Below, piece by piece: positions 20,540 to 31,281 of a DNA stretch of 64,000 nt. Made by a program: the position numbers and the translations under genes. The notes under the pieces are model-generated. The model had not been told where the DNA came from, did no database searches, and worked only from the letters and a program-made list of their open reading frames with translations. How positions within the stretch are numbered: the stretch's first letter is position 1; every line of letters starts with the position of its first letter. Origin of the DNA: Flammula alnicola (lineage: Eukaryota > Basidiomycota > Agaricomycetes > Agaricales > Strophariaceae); the NCBI GenBank assembly GCA_015499995.1, contig JADNRV010000039.1, positions 62,001-126,000 on the forward strand, given 5' to 3'.

Positions 20540-20900
20540 CTCGTCCAACCCTGTCAAACGGCGGAGCCGGGCGATGGCAGAGGCAGAGATTGAAGGCGTA
20601 ATAGAGCAAGTCATCGAGAAAGAAAACAGGCAATGAGTAAGCGTCGGGCTTGTTACGTGGCATTGGGCGCTGTACTCACTCTTGCCCTTCCTTACTTACA
20701 GCCTCTCCGTTCCTTGCATGCCACGGGCACGATCGACTCGGCAGCGGTTCGCCTAGTTGCTTCGACATAGAAGGAAACGAACGGCCAGTAAGTTCGACAA
20801 TACACTCTTGCTTATAGAGCGCGGGCACTTACGCTGTCGTTCTCCCACTTTAGCGCTCTATTCGTTTGAGGGCTACATGTGGCTCGCGTTGGTCGTTTGC
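20540..20900 (+). repeat. Diverged copy of a repeated gene segment (pair with 40,340-40,690)
   Basis: Similar in inverted orientation to about 40,340-40,690. Shared readable parts include VKRRSRAMAEAEIEGVIEQV IEKENRQ here against VKRQTRAMTEVEMDGRTEAV IEKGNRQ there, a LGAVLTLAL signal-like start, HGHDRLGSGSPSCFDIEGNE, a GTAAGT intron of about 60 nt, and CTCTATTCGTTTGAGG after it. This copy has a frame break near GCATGCCACGGG (an extra base relative to the other copy). It is either an old gene duplicate or part of an unclassified repeat. Confidence 0.6.
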
Positions 20901-21740
20901 ACGAATCTGACACCATCTCCGTGGTGCTCGCGAGGTTGGAGAACGTGGGTATAGTGGGACGTCGGGCGTTGCAAAATGGGGTGGATGAGGACTCGCCATG
21001 GTCAGTGCAAGGCAGGTGGATGGGAGGGGATAGGAACTTTTAGGAAGGCGTACACGGCGGGGCTCGAACAGCCGTTCGTTCGGTTGCACGAAGGGCCGTG
21101 GATCGGGTATGCTATCGCACTGGGCTGTGCCAGTCGCCGTCGGAGCAACAGCAGAGAGGAGCGGGGGACTTATGTGTTGCGTAGAGACTCTGCATCATTG
21201 AGGTTGCTGAACGCGACGAAGAGAACAATCAGAACCGACACCAAGGTGAGCGGCAATGTTACTTACTTGCACGACAACGTTGCTGACCGTAATTCAATGT
21301 TCTAGCTGTGAGATAATCAGTGACTAATGGGCGGGTGAGGGACAGACATCGGGGCTCACCAACACACCAAGACAATTGGCGAGCTCGACGCTGGAGAAGA
21401 GGGCGGGTGAGACGACTTGCGAGCAGCTAGTCCGCCGAGGAAAATGAAGAGGGTACGAGTGTCGAGCGCAGAAGAGCCTAGAGAAGTCGAGGAGAGGAGA
21501 GGAGAGGAGGAGAAGATGTAGGAGGGGAATGATGGGACGCGGTCAATTCTCGCCTCCCTTTATACAATTCCCATATGCCTTGTACATATATGTAGTCTAG
21601 GAGAATATAGCCGAGTTGTGCAAATTCCAGTGTGATTCAAGGGAAGTGCAGGTGTCAGCCAATTTCCATAAACTGTTTTATTGTAGGACATTTAGACACT
21701 TTTAATGTGCGAGACAATAGAAGAAAAAAGTACATAGAAA
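20901..21740. other. No gene recognised
   Basis: Overlapping short frames without family resemblance. There is a GGAGA-type purine run around 21,490-21,515. The right end would be the 3' flank of the gene at 21,741. Confidence 0.45.
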
Positions 21741-23600
21741 CTAATTACCATCGCCAGTGCCCTGGAAAGATTCAACAGTGATTCCATGCTTCCGTGCGAT
21801 CTCCCATGCTTCGACGATACGCTCGGAGAAGCTGATTGTAACACCAGAGTTCTCGGCACCATACCCCATAGAGGTCCCATGCATAAACTCCGGCCGGATG
21901 GCCATCATTGTTCCCAGGGCCTGGCGGACGACAACCTTCAGCGACAGGTCAACGAAGCTACTCCCCCCACCCGGCGGGCCTCGTATGACTGGTGCAGGTC
22001 CCTCCTTCTGTTTCTCGATGGCAGTGCGTGTCTGATGTACTGGCTCAGAAGGCTCAGAAGGGACTTTTTTTGGGTTAATCCGGCGGTCGATGTTGAAGGC
22101 AAAGGCATATGGTGTGTATGCCTTGTCCTCATGGGCACGCCTATTTTAGACTGATTTAGTGAATAGATAGGTGATATAAAATAAAATTTCTACATACGCC
22201 TCATATCCATTGGAGAGATAGCCCTCGGGTGGTGCCCTTTTCGCAGTTGGGAAGGTGATATCGCTGCCACCAATCTTGATAGTATAACCACCTCCTGATT
22301 GACATTTCAGCACTGAAAGTCTACTCATAGAGAAAAACCTCACCAGAGCGTAGGTTGGCAGTCTCGAGCTCTGGGAGCCCGAGCTCCATGAGTCGCTTTT
22401 TGGTGATATTGATAACTTCCTGCGGCATGAGCTTCTCCATTAAGCCCCAGGCGAGTGATATAACACCGACAGCGTCCTGATCGTGGGCAGCCTTGGTGGC
22501 TTTGTCGAGATCCACCTTAAAGCTGCTGGCCAACCCGATGGCACGCGCACTGCGAGCGCCCATATTCAGGCCGAGCTGGACGATCTTTCCTGTATGATTA
22601 GGCTGCCGATTCAAATTTAGTATCAGTAGTAGACACAAATAAATCGACTTACTCGCACATTCGTCCTGTCCTTGCAAGCCTCTACAATCACCGCATACAT
22701 CCAGGCAAACAGCTCGTCAGCATATCGAGACTTCCCCAAGACGTCTCGCAGAACGATAAGCTCAATAATGGTTTTGCCTAAAGAAATAGAGTGAGCTCCC
22801 ACAGTGGCATCGAAATGTGTAAGCCACCTACCATCATCCCCCACTGAATAGTAAATGACTGACTGATCTTCATAGACAACATCGAAGCCGGTGCTTTCAG
22901 TCGTGACGATAACATCTTTACCTGCTACTTTATCCTCTACTTCACTCAGGTGGGCTCCCCACTTTACCCCATGGTGATGGTCACGGAGTTTTTGTCTCAG
23001 CGTGAATGGGGGTGTGGTTCCTCTAGCCTCAGCCTCTGCAATCAGGTCCTGTAGGTAGTAGTGCTTCCTGTGGAACCCGAGCTCCTCAGCCTACGAAATA
23101 ATTAGTAATTCCCACAGTGCATCTGTAAGGAGAGCAATGTACAATCTCCCGCTTCTCCTCATGCGTGACGTGTGGCGGAATTGTTGCCTGTTTGCAGGCC
23201 CAAAAATTCTCGATGGCCAATCGTAGCTCATCGGTGCACTCTTCAGCTTTGCGCGCCTGGTTAAGGAGCTCTCCGAGCCGGGACAGCTTGCAAGATGGGG
23301 TCAATCTCCATCCAGGTGGCTGTGCTTAAAAATGGACTTACCTTTAACCCTGTGCTCTCGCTCCAAATCCTGGCAGCCTCAGCACATAGGTAGGTGGTAG
23401 TTGTCCCATATTCTGCGATGTCAGCTGGCGTCAGCCCCTTAAGTCTGTCCAACATATCTCGCTGTGATAGGAATGTGATCCCTGCATGTAATGGGGTAGG
23501 TCAGCGACTGGTAACTGTGTAATCTGTGAATCACTGGTTAGAGCTCACAGTTTCTGAAGTGCTGTCTTCTTGCTTCCTTGACTGTAGGTTCCTTTGGCAT
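21741..23600 (-). CDS. Conserved Agaricomycete protein of unknown function, multi-exon, with one apparent frameshift
   Basis: I believe this belongs to a large Agaricomycete-specific family, but I know no function. From ATG at 23,600: MPKEPTVKEARRQHFRN, exon 2 LKGLTPADIAEYGTTTTYLC and STATWMEIDPILQAV. Near 23,275-23,300 the frame shifts without room for an intron and continues LGELLNQARKAEECTDELRL. Later exons read AEELGFHRKHYYLQDLIAEA, LRDHHHGVKWGAHLSEVEDK, VIVTTESTGFDVVYEDQSVI, KTIIELIVLRDVLGKSRYAD, GKIVQLGLNMGARSARAIGL, GGYTIKIGGSDITFPTAKRA, YTPYAFAFNIDRRINPKK and finally PEFMHGTSMGYGAENSGVTI, stop at 21,741-21,743. All other junctions are GT-AG and in frame. The single slip may be a mutation or a sequence error. 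Confidence 0.7.
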
Positions 23601-23639
23601 CGTAATATGGCGGTCGTGGTGGTGGTACCGGTGGAAGAA

Positions 23640-26637
23640 TGTGGCGTGCATGTGTCTGGCTGAACGAAACCAATGAGGCGCACATGATGCAAGCTAAAAA
23701 TAGCTCAGGCGTGGCGCATGTATCGGATGATGTGGTGGATAAAGCGAAGAACTTCAAGAAGAGCATCCAGCGGCTGCTTGAGGTTCGTGTTTATGGCCGT
23801 CCGAACTACATGCATATTCACTGTGTCGACCCACTATGTCAATATCAACCTTTAGACGGTGGTTGACCGTATGAAGATGAGTCCAGAGGACTGCGACCTC
23901 CTCCTGGTTGGTGGTGGCTCAATCATCGCGCCTGCGACGCTGAAAGGCGTTAAAAACATTATGTGCATTTGTCTTCCCTCTTCCCCCGTCCTTCTAAGTA
24001 TGTCCTGTTTGCTAATATGCATTTTGATCTCGTATCTCCTGTAGCATTCCGAAATATCACGAAGTTGCCAACCCCGTCGGGGCCGCTATCGCCAGCGTCT
24101 CAGGGGAGGTGGACACCATACAGATCCTGCATGGGAAGAGTCTGAGCGAGGCGCTGGAGCGCATTAAGAGGCAGGCTGTGGAGAGTGCGGTGCAGATGGG
24201 TGCGGATCCCGAGACGGCGAGGGTTGTGGATGTTACTGTGTTGCCGATTCAGGTGTGTATGCCTTGCGTTGTTGGCGTTGGCTGGACTGATGAACGGTTT
24301 CGGTTTCTTTCGTTCGTTTTTAGTACGTTACGTATCAGGCTACGCGGATTATCGTGAGGGCTATTGGTGAGTTGGGGCAGGGGCAGGAGAGAGAGGTACC
24401 GTCGGAACCTCGTTCGGACGACCCCGAGGAGGATATGGAGGATAAGGATGACGAGGAAAGGGCGGATGTGGAGCCTATCATCCATAACCCAACTCCGAGA
24501 GACCGCATCGACTATACGACTTATAGACCGAATATTGTGGGGAAAAAGTGGATTCTCTCGGAGACTGATCTGTGTAAGTACATAAGGCTCTCTTTGCCCT
24601 CTGCTTTGGTTCGTGCAGCTGACTGTGTGCGATTCTAGTTTTTATCATGGAAGGTTGCGGGATCTTGGGCACGGTAGAATTTATCCTTCTTGCTTGCGTG
24701 ATGTAGAGAACTGAGTCGTCTTTTATGTTGACTTATAGGGTGGAGGCGGGTCTCCGTACCCTGCGTACCTCATCTGTCGTCAAATACTACGCGATGGGGG
24801 CTCCATTCGGATTATCGATCATACGTCGTTGAATGACGACGATGTCGTCGCTCGTGGAGGTCAGTCCCTTGCCGTCTTTAGGCTGTCGTCGACGTCAGAC
24901 TAAATGTGTTTGTTGTGGAATTTGTAGGCTTCATGGGATCTCCTTCCGTAGGCTCGGAGCGCATACGGAGCGGCGAACATTTGAGAATGGCAGGCCTGGA
25001 ATTGGCAAAGTATTGTGGGATCACGAAGTTTTCTGCTACGCTTTGGTTGGCGTATTTCATGTATTGTTCTCGTCTTTTACTGAGGCTGATGGATTTGTTG
25101 TAGCGATGAGATTGGGGGGAGTAACGGAATGCAGTCCCTTCAGATGACTAAGTGGGTGGTCTTCAATTATTTCCGAGTTATGGTCGTCCAGCTTATTTAT
25201 TTTGAATGTTAGGTATTACGGCGTTCCTGCTTTGGACGGAGATCTTATGGGCCGAGGTTCGATCCTTTTTCTTGTAACTGAAGCGAACTCCCACTTATAC
25301 GTTTACGAATGATTAGCGTACCCTATGCTTAATCAGGTTGATCGTCCGCGATTCTTGTTCGACCCTCCGTCTTGTTGATCTGATGTAATGTACACTCGTA
25401 AGCGGTTTACAACAGACCAAACGCGTGAGTTCGTTTTGGCGGCTCGTGACTTCTTTCTCATAGAGTTTTCAGTCTCGTCCCTTGCTCCTTGAATGACGAT
25501 AGCGGAAACACGGTTGTGAGTGCCATCGTTTCTTGCTCAGGGGGATCACGCCCTGAGCTGCCTTCATTTACGCTTCTTTCCAGTTATTGACCACCGTCAA
25601 GAACGAGCACTTCGTCGAATCTATCATGAGAGTTGTCACCACTGATATGGGGTCCTCGGCGGCGTTGTGTCCTCCGCCGCTGGCTGTGCGCGATGCGAAG
25701 GACTTTGGTGTCCCTCGGAGCCAGAGTCAAGCGTGGAGGATGGGCCGAGCTGTTGCGATTTGCAGGCAGATGAAGTAAGTGCCCGCCCGTCATGTCTTTC
25801 GATTTCCATGAATATTCAATCTTTTTAGTGATATGAAGGGCATAGCGAAGGCTATTTTAAAACTCCAGAACGGCGTATGTCTCTTCGTTGGAAAGATCAT
25901 TGACGTTTCCAGGGTCGGTTGATCACCCACCAATGTCTCGACGATGTGACATCACTTATATTTCATCGTGTGTACAGGAAGTGCGCGCTGGATTTACATG
26001 GGGCCAAGTGCGCATTGCGAGACTGAGAGCCGATGAATTGGAAGATACGGAAGTGAACGATGATACGCCGTCGTTCTCAGAGGATGCCCAGGAAGTCGTG
26101 GCAGATGCTACGATGCTCATACCATTCCAGAACGAGAACCTTTGTGCGTACATGGAAAATCCAGACGGCTCTCGAAAGGTAGATCTTTTCTTCTTCTTCT
26201 CAGTTCGTCGTCATTGCTGACCTGAGGTAATAGGTCGTAGCGAGTGTCCCGGATCTGATAACGATTCTTGATTCACAAAGCGGGTCGCACCTCGGTACCC
26301 CTGAATGTAAGTTGTTCCAACCTCCACGTCCATATTCTTGGTTCTTAATTTTCGTCCATGTACTTTAGACTCGTACGGTTTACGCGTCACAGGTCAGAGC
26401 ATTGTAGCTTGGATTTGAGATGTATAACTTATCAGTGATTGCTCTTGCCGGTCATCCTCTCTGGCGTCCAGAGAATGGCTTAAAAGTCGGCGATCCTTCT
26501 GCATTTGGGTGCGTATCATACGCTGGATAGTTGTTTTCGCTTCATGGATTGATTTATTATGCAGACTCTATCATGCATTCGTTCCTCTGGGCGAGTACAA
26601 AGACCCTCGGTCTGTTATTGCAGAGTATGGGGCATAA
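23640..26637 (+). pseudogene. Hydantoinase/oxoprolinase-DUF917 (S-Me-THD) protein, 5'-truncated
   Basis: Fungal proteins of this type fuse an N-terminal hydantoinase A/oxoprolinase ATPase to a C-terminal DUF917 (S-methyl thiohydantoin desulfurase-like) unit. Only the end of the first part is here: VAHVSDDVVDKAKNFKKSIQ, an intron, VDRMKMSPEDCDLLLVGGGS and IIAP. Then come YHEVANPVGAAIASVSGEVD, LHGKSLSEALERIKRQAVES, a charged linker, IMEGCGILGT|GGGGSPYPAY (the DUF917 start), DEIGGSNGMQSLQMTK, YYGVPALDGDLMGRAYPMLN Q, VTTDMGSSAALCPPPL, MLIPFQNENLCAYMENPDGS, YSYGLRV and ALAGHPLWRPENGLKVGDPS, stop TAA 26,635-26,637. At least 13 short exons join in frame with no stop. About 400 N-terminal residues are missing, and the 5' side runs into the start of the divergent gene at 23,600. 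Confidence 0.82.
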
Positions 26638-26762
26638 TCTGGCTTTCTGCGATGTACACTGTCAATGTTTAATTATCTGCTGCTGTTTCTTCGAGGTCAG
26701 TTGAGTCTTGGCTAGCGGATATCTTCTTACAGCAAAGGACACCTCTGGGGCAAGGGTTGACA

Positions 26763-26990
26763 ATGCGATGTTCCACTGCATGTATTTTTCAATCTATTAT
26801 CACAATGTCTAAAATCCTGTCAAGTCTATGGAAGCAAATCTCCGGGCCGAATTTGAGGAGAATCTTAAAAAGGTTTCAAACTTTTTAAGATTCTCCTCAA
26901 ATTCGGCCCGGAGATTTGCTTCCATAGACTTGACAGGATTTTAGACATTGTGATAATAGATTGAAAAATACATGCAGTGGAACATTGCAT
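26763..26990. repeat. 228-bp near-perfect palindrome (110-bp arms, 8-nt loop)
   Basis: Bases 26,763-26,872 and 26,881-26,990 are reverse complements along 110 positions with one mismatch (26,767). The loop is GTTTCAAA (26,873-26,880). The arms carry no reading frame of note. It begins about 125 bp after the stop codon of the DUF917 gene. Transcribed, it would make a near-perfect 110-bp RNA duplex. It could be a foldback element, a small-RNA source, or an artefact. Confidence 0.9.
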
Positions 26991-27229
26991 CGCGAGTACA
27001 TATTAAGCAGCACACAGAGTGAGGCTCTACGAGCCGCTGCATGTCCCACCAATCTGTTCACACACACACACTGCACGCATCCACACACACGCACACTCGT
27101 CCCTACGTCCCTAGGGACCCTAGGGTCGCAACCCTACGGTGAAAAAAAGAAGCCCATAACCCTACAAAGAGAGAGTCGGGTGATAGTCGAGCTCAGTCGC
27201 CTCGTCTGAAGTGGCGGAGAGACGGGCCA
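26991..27229. other. Gene-free, CA-rich simple sequence
   Basis: Contains a (CA)n-type stretch at about 27,058-27,095 followed by CCCTAGGG-containing text to 27,135. No gene was recognised before the truncated lactate dehydrogenase. Confidence 0.5.
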
Positions 27230-28240
27230 CATACCTTTCTCTTTCAAAGTTTCATTGATATCCATCCACCGAGCGCCGGGCTGACATACGAGATCGGAAT
27301 CTGCCTCTGTGTCATTAAGGGACATTCAGCCGGTCCATATTATTCATGTCGACGCATATCCCGCCTGTAGGATGCTAAGAAACGATAAAGAGATGGAGCA
27401 TCAATATCAAAATCTCATAAACGATTATACATTTACGAAAACCAAGAGACGAGAAAAATGAGAAGAGAAAAGAAGGAAAACAGAGGCGAAAATAAATTAA
27501 AAGCAAAACGAAAATGAATTAAAGGAAGCAAAACGTACCCCGCGGTATTGTCCCTCTAAACTTGTCGCCCCCGAGTACACCGTGATCGGCACCTTGTATT
27601 TCGTTGCTATCTTGACAACCTCGACGACGTCTTCTGCGGATGACGGGTACACTATGACGCTGGGCGCCATGTCTGCATACGAGACAAGGATGTGAAATGG
27701 GTATCAGCAACTTTAGTAGTAGAGACTCTATCGTATACATGTACCTGGATAGTGATCGCTCGGAGAGAATCCATGCGTGTGCAGGTCGTCTGGGTCCGTT
27801 GACACTTTCTCTTCCCCTCCTCCCGCCCCTTCCAATGCCAACGTTGGACGAAGCTCTGCGATACAGTTCTTGATATCCTCTGGGGACCCGAATTGAGGTG
27901 CGGAGGACGAAGGGAAACTGCAATTCGGCTCAAGCTTGATATCAGATAAGGAGATGAGAGGAGATTTCGCGAGCCCAAATCCGAGGAGCGCGCTCGACAG
28001 AGCTATGAAGACTATCCCCGCTGTAGAAAGTGTGGAGGGAAGGGGAGGCTTTGTGGGTAATGTTGTGGCATTCGTGCTTGTGAACCGCTTTGAATAGCCT
28101 ATACCCACCCTCTTGCTTATAGCTATATCCTTCCTGCATAAGCCGGCGAAGACCAGCTTCGTTCCATGAGGAGTCTTAGTCCGCAGACATCGGTCGAGGT
28201 ATAAACCTCTCGAAAAAGCTGAACGCGACAAGGTGAACAT
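27230..28240 (-). pseudogene. Mitochondrial D-lactate dehydrogenase (cytochrome), 3'-truncated
   Basis: FAD-linked D-lactate dehydrogenase that passes electrons to cytochrome c in the mitochondrial intermembrane space. Exon 1 (from ATG 28,240) has a basic, Ser/Arg-rich presequence (MFTLSRSAFSRGLYLDRCLR), a hydrophobic segment STAGIVFIALSSALLGFGLA, then KVSTDPDDLHTHGFSPSDHY. Exon 2 gives SVIVYPSSAEDVVEVVKIAT and the FAD loop YSGATSLEGQYRG. Exon 3 reads GGICVDMNNMDRLN, breaks frame near 27,315-27,325, and resumes EADSDLVCQPGARWMDINET LKEK. Homology stops there, at about one third of the usual length of about 550 aa. The rest of the FAD domain and the cap domain are gone. A functional copy is expected elsewhere. 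Confidence 0.85.
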
Positions 28241-28249
28241 GGGAACCTG

Positions 28250-28874
28250 ACCGACGGTTAGTGGAACGTCAAGTCAACACTTTTGTATCGAAGAAGCTTG
28301 CTGCTTGACAGACCTCGTGTAAAAGGTTTCATCCTTCGGATGACCTTTCCCTGATCAAAAGGCGAGAAAGCGGTCTTCACGAACTTGGATAAATGGCGTC
28401 TTCCTCAGAGAGCGACTGGTTAGGTGAAATGTGCATCATTTGTATAAGAAAATCTTTGGCAAAGGTGGTTGAAACGGTGAATGGTTGGGCGACAGGTGAA
28501 ATCAACTCAATGCTTGAAGTCGGTGTTGGCATTGGTGTTGACATTGGTGGATCCCAGATGTAGTTGACGCTGGTAGTAGGTACCGAAGTCCGTTTGGTCA
28601 TGACGGGTTTCTTGAGTTTGGAGCCAGAAAAGCAAGTGTGTATATAACAAATGAGGTGGTGTTTATCGAAAGCAAGAAGCAACAAGTGGGGTAAGTAGTA
28701 AATAAATCCGACGACAAAGGTACACAATACAGGGTACTAGTAGAAATGAAATGAATCGTAATGAGTAGTAGTGCATGCTTATGTGACCCAACAACAGACA
28801 ATGGAGATCTATGTGACAAATTGAAGAAAAGAGAGGAAAAAGAGAGGACAATGAAGCCAGAAGAGTTACAATGT
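28250..28874. other. Intergenic, possible 3' UTR; one unassigned ORF
   Basis: A minus-strand frame at 28,377-28,727 encodes about 116 residues, including VNYIWDPPMSTPMPTPTSSI, but resembles nothing I know and lies where the 3' UTR of the C2H2 gene is expected. It is not called as a gene. Confidence 0.4.
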
Positions 28875-30341
28875 TCACACCAACGCTGTGCCGACACCTT
28901 TCCGCATACCGCTCTCGCCTTTCCACGCACCATGCCCGAGACCCAGCGACTGGTGGTACGGATAATCCGCCAGCAATGGCTGCGGGTGGTGAATGTATGG
29001 CGAAGTATTGTGCGACTGCGAGTGACGGTCGTCTCGCCTAATAAGCCTGGCATCCTGGATCGGCGCTAGGATTGGCGGCGACTCGAAGTTTCCACCTCCC
29101 TGCATATTCGCGTACCCATTATGGATAAGATGCGACTGGGAGCCCATATGTGCACTGCCCATCCCCGAGTGGTCAGCGATCATCCTGCTAGAACGATAAT
29201 TATACTGGTGGGCTTCGTCGTGGAACACCGGGTATTTCGGGGTGGGCGGGCCTGAGGTGTGGGATGACACGGACTGCGAAGAAGCGGGGGAAGGAGGACC
29301 AGCACTCGAGGGCTGATTCTGGGAGTACGTCGACTGCGGGTGCAAGATGTGAGAGATAGAGTGGCGCGAGGAGATCGACGCAGGCGAGTTGCCGCGGTTC
29401 TGGTGGTGGTGCATGGGGTGCTTGTGGTTGTTGCCGTTGTTGAAGTTGTTATGCGAACTGGAATACGAAGAAAACGAATTTGCGTTCGTCGAGCTGTTTG
29501 AGGAATGCGAGAGGGGTGTCGTGTGGACGTACGTGAATCCGGTGCCTTGCAATTGTTCTTGATAGGTAGAGGCGCCGCTGCGATATGAATAGTTTTGGTT
29601 GTTAGAGAGAGCCATTCCCTGCGATGACATCGGGACGATATGGTGGTTTGAGGAATACGATGCCTCCGGAGACGCAGAAGACGACGAGCGGTCGGACGCG
29701 GCGTCCATGCGAGAATTTGGTAGTGGCAACGTTGCCGTTGCTGGTAAGGTCGCTTGCGCAAGCGGAGGCGGAGAGTCTGGCGGGCTCGAATGGTGGCTGT
29801 AAATTCCCGCAGGCTCTAGCGGTGGTGGGGACGACAATGAAGGAGGAGCGGATGGTGGCTCTTGCGATACGGCGGCACTGCTAGCCTTCTTTCCGTTCGC
29901 GCCTCGCGACGCAGAGGAATGCGTTGAGCTCCGCCTCGAGCCAGGAGATAAATGGATGCGGTAGCTGGAGAAGACAAGACATATCACATTAGCATCTGTT
30001 ACGGTCCCTGTATCTCGCCACCCCTGCCAAGTTTCAACACTAAGAAACGCGACTCACTGTTGTTGCAAGTTATCCTGACGCGAGCAGCGCGTTTCGCAGC
30101 CAGGGAAAGGGCATTTGTGGTTCCTCTCGCCAGTGTGGACCCTAGAGTGGCGAACCAGGTGGCCGCTGGTAATAAAAGCGCGGTCGCATGTCCCGCAGAC
30201 ATGTTTCTCTTTTGCAGCGGGACCAGAGGAAGCAGAGGAACTTTGAGGACTTTGATGCTGAGAGGCCGGGGACAGTGGAGGGGAATGATAGAACTGAGTT
30301 CCGAGATGTTTAGATTCGGCGCGAGGCATGGTTCCGAGCAA
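28875..30341 (-). CDS. C2H2 zinc-finger transcription factor (Nrg1/Mig1-like fingers), 457 aa
   Basis: Nuclear DNA-binding regulator. Exon 1 (30,341-30,058) encodes a Ser/Pro-rich lead and finger 1, CGTCDRAFITSGHLVRHSRV H (C-x2-C-x12-H-x3-H), then the start of finger 2, CPFPGCETRCSRQDNLQQ. The 93-nt intron (29,965-30,057) splits the next codon; splicing makes it CAC, giving HYRIH and completing C-x4-C-x12-H-x3-H. Exon 2 (29,964-28,875) is a long disordered tail rich in Ser, Pro, His and Asn, with homopolymeric patches, ending GMRKGVGTALV. Reading frame, splice sites and zinc ligands are all intact, so it is probably functional. Fingers of this type are found in NRG1/MIG1-like repressors that bind GC-rich stress or carbon-response elements. 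The target is not known. The gene could start at an earlier ATG. Confidence 0.85.
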
Positions 30342-30359
30342 GTGTGGATGAGAGGGATT

Positions 30360-31094
30360 TGTGGACCTTAGAATATATACGCTCTACCGTTTTTGGAACA
30401 TACAAATAATTGCAAGCGAAGCGAGCAATCATTAATCATTCTCTAAGGGCTGAGCAGGGCGGACAAACAAAGCCAAATGTCATTCCGAAAAGGAGGACTC
30501 TTGGCATTGTTCGTTTCATATCTCTCTCGATTTGTCCTCTACGCATTTGATATCTTATGTATGGGTGTATTCAATGGTTTATACCTGACCTTCTTGATTG
30601 ACGTCGAGGCCCCTCGTCGAGTCCAATGTCGGGTCCAGTCGCAATGCCATCAAAGTCGATCTCGTTGGGAAAATCGTTTACGACGACCCTGCTGTGTTCA
30701 GGCGTTTGCGCGTTGATGGCCCTGTGAGTAGAATCTATTTTTTGAAAGGTTAACGTTGTCGCGCTTTGCTTTGACTTCACTTCGCTGAATTCCTTAATCG
30801 AAGCCATTTAAGTACTAGTGAGCCCGTCTGGCATGGACGGGCAGGCGCAAGTACCTACCGTATCAGCCGGTAATCGGAGGCCATTCCGTACGCATTCCAA
30901 AATTACCCTCGGCCATGGTTCCCTGAATGTCGAAAAGAGACGCACACGCCAAACGCTTACGCACAGTGAATGCTCGTGTTATTGAACTATCTAGCTCGCC
31001 AAGTTCAAGTCCGAGACCTATTTGTGTTTGCACGGACCGTACAAGTGCTATTCTGCCACCATAGGGCCGCAATGGGGGCGCTTGGCCGGGCGGA
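30360..31094. other. Intergenic with a 32-bp repeat and unassigned coding-like fragment
   Basis: Bases 30,581-30,612 are the exact reverse complement of 19,450-19,481. Next to it, 30,613-30,720 has an open frame on both strands (plus: RNAIKVDLVGKIVYDDPAVF; minus: VVVNDFPNEIDFDGIATGPD) that I cannot assign. It may be another captured exon. The rest shows nothing recognisable. Confidence 0.5.
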
Positions 31095-31193
31095 CAGATC
31101 ACAACTTTTTCGTGAACCGCCCGCCAATTCACACGTCACAAGTTGTGAATTACCGCATTCGACTTTTACTGGGGTTTCTAGCTCCTAGTGATT
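31095..31193. repeat. Short interspersed repeat, copy 1 (pair with 53,644-53,770)
   Basis: Shares GCCAATTCACAC, TCACAAGTTGTGAATTAC and TTTTACTGGGGTTTC with 53,644-53,770 in the same order and orientation. The TTGTGAATT/AATTCACAA parts are inverted within each copy, so it can fold. Probably a MITE or SINE-like remnant. Confidence 0.65.
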
Positions 31194-31281
31194 AACGCCC
31201 AAGGCTAGGGGTGAGACATGGTAACCCCGAAAATAGAAAAGCCCCTTGTCGGCGTCACACGTCTCCCCCTTCTTCCCTACC

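Noticed and set aside
23691..23711. 17-bp match GCTAAAAATAGCTCAGG with 42,763-42,779
   Set aside because: AT-rich and short enough to occur by chance in a window of this size; nothing else is shared around it.
28377..28727. 116-residue minus-strand frame
   Set aside because: Lies in the expected 3' UTR of the C2H2 gene, with no recognisable domain.
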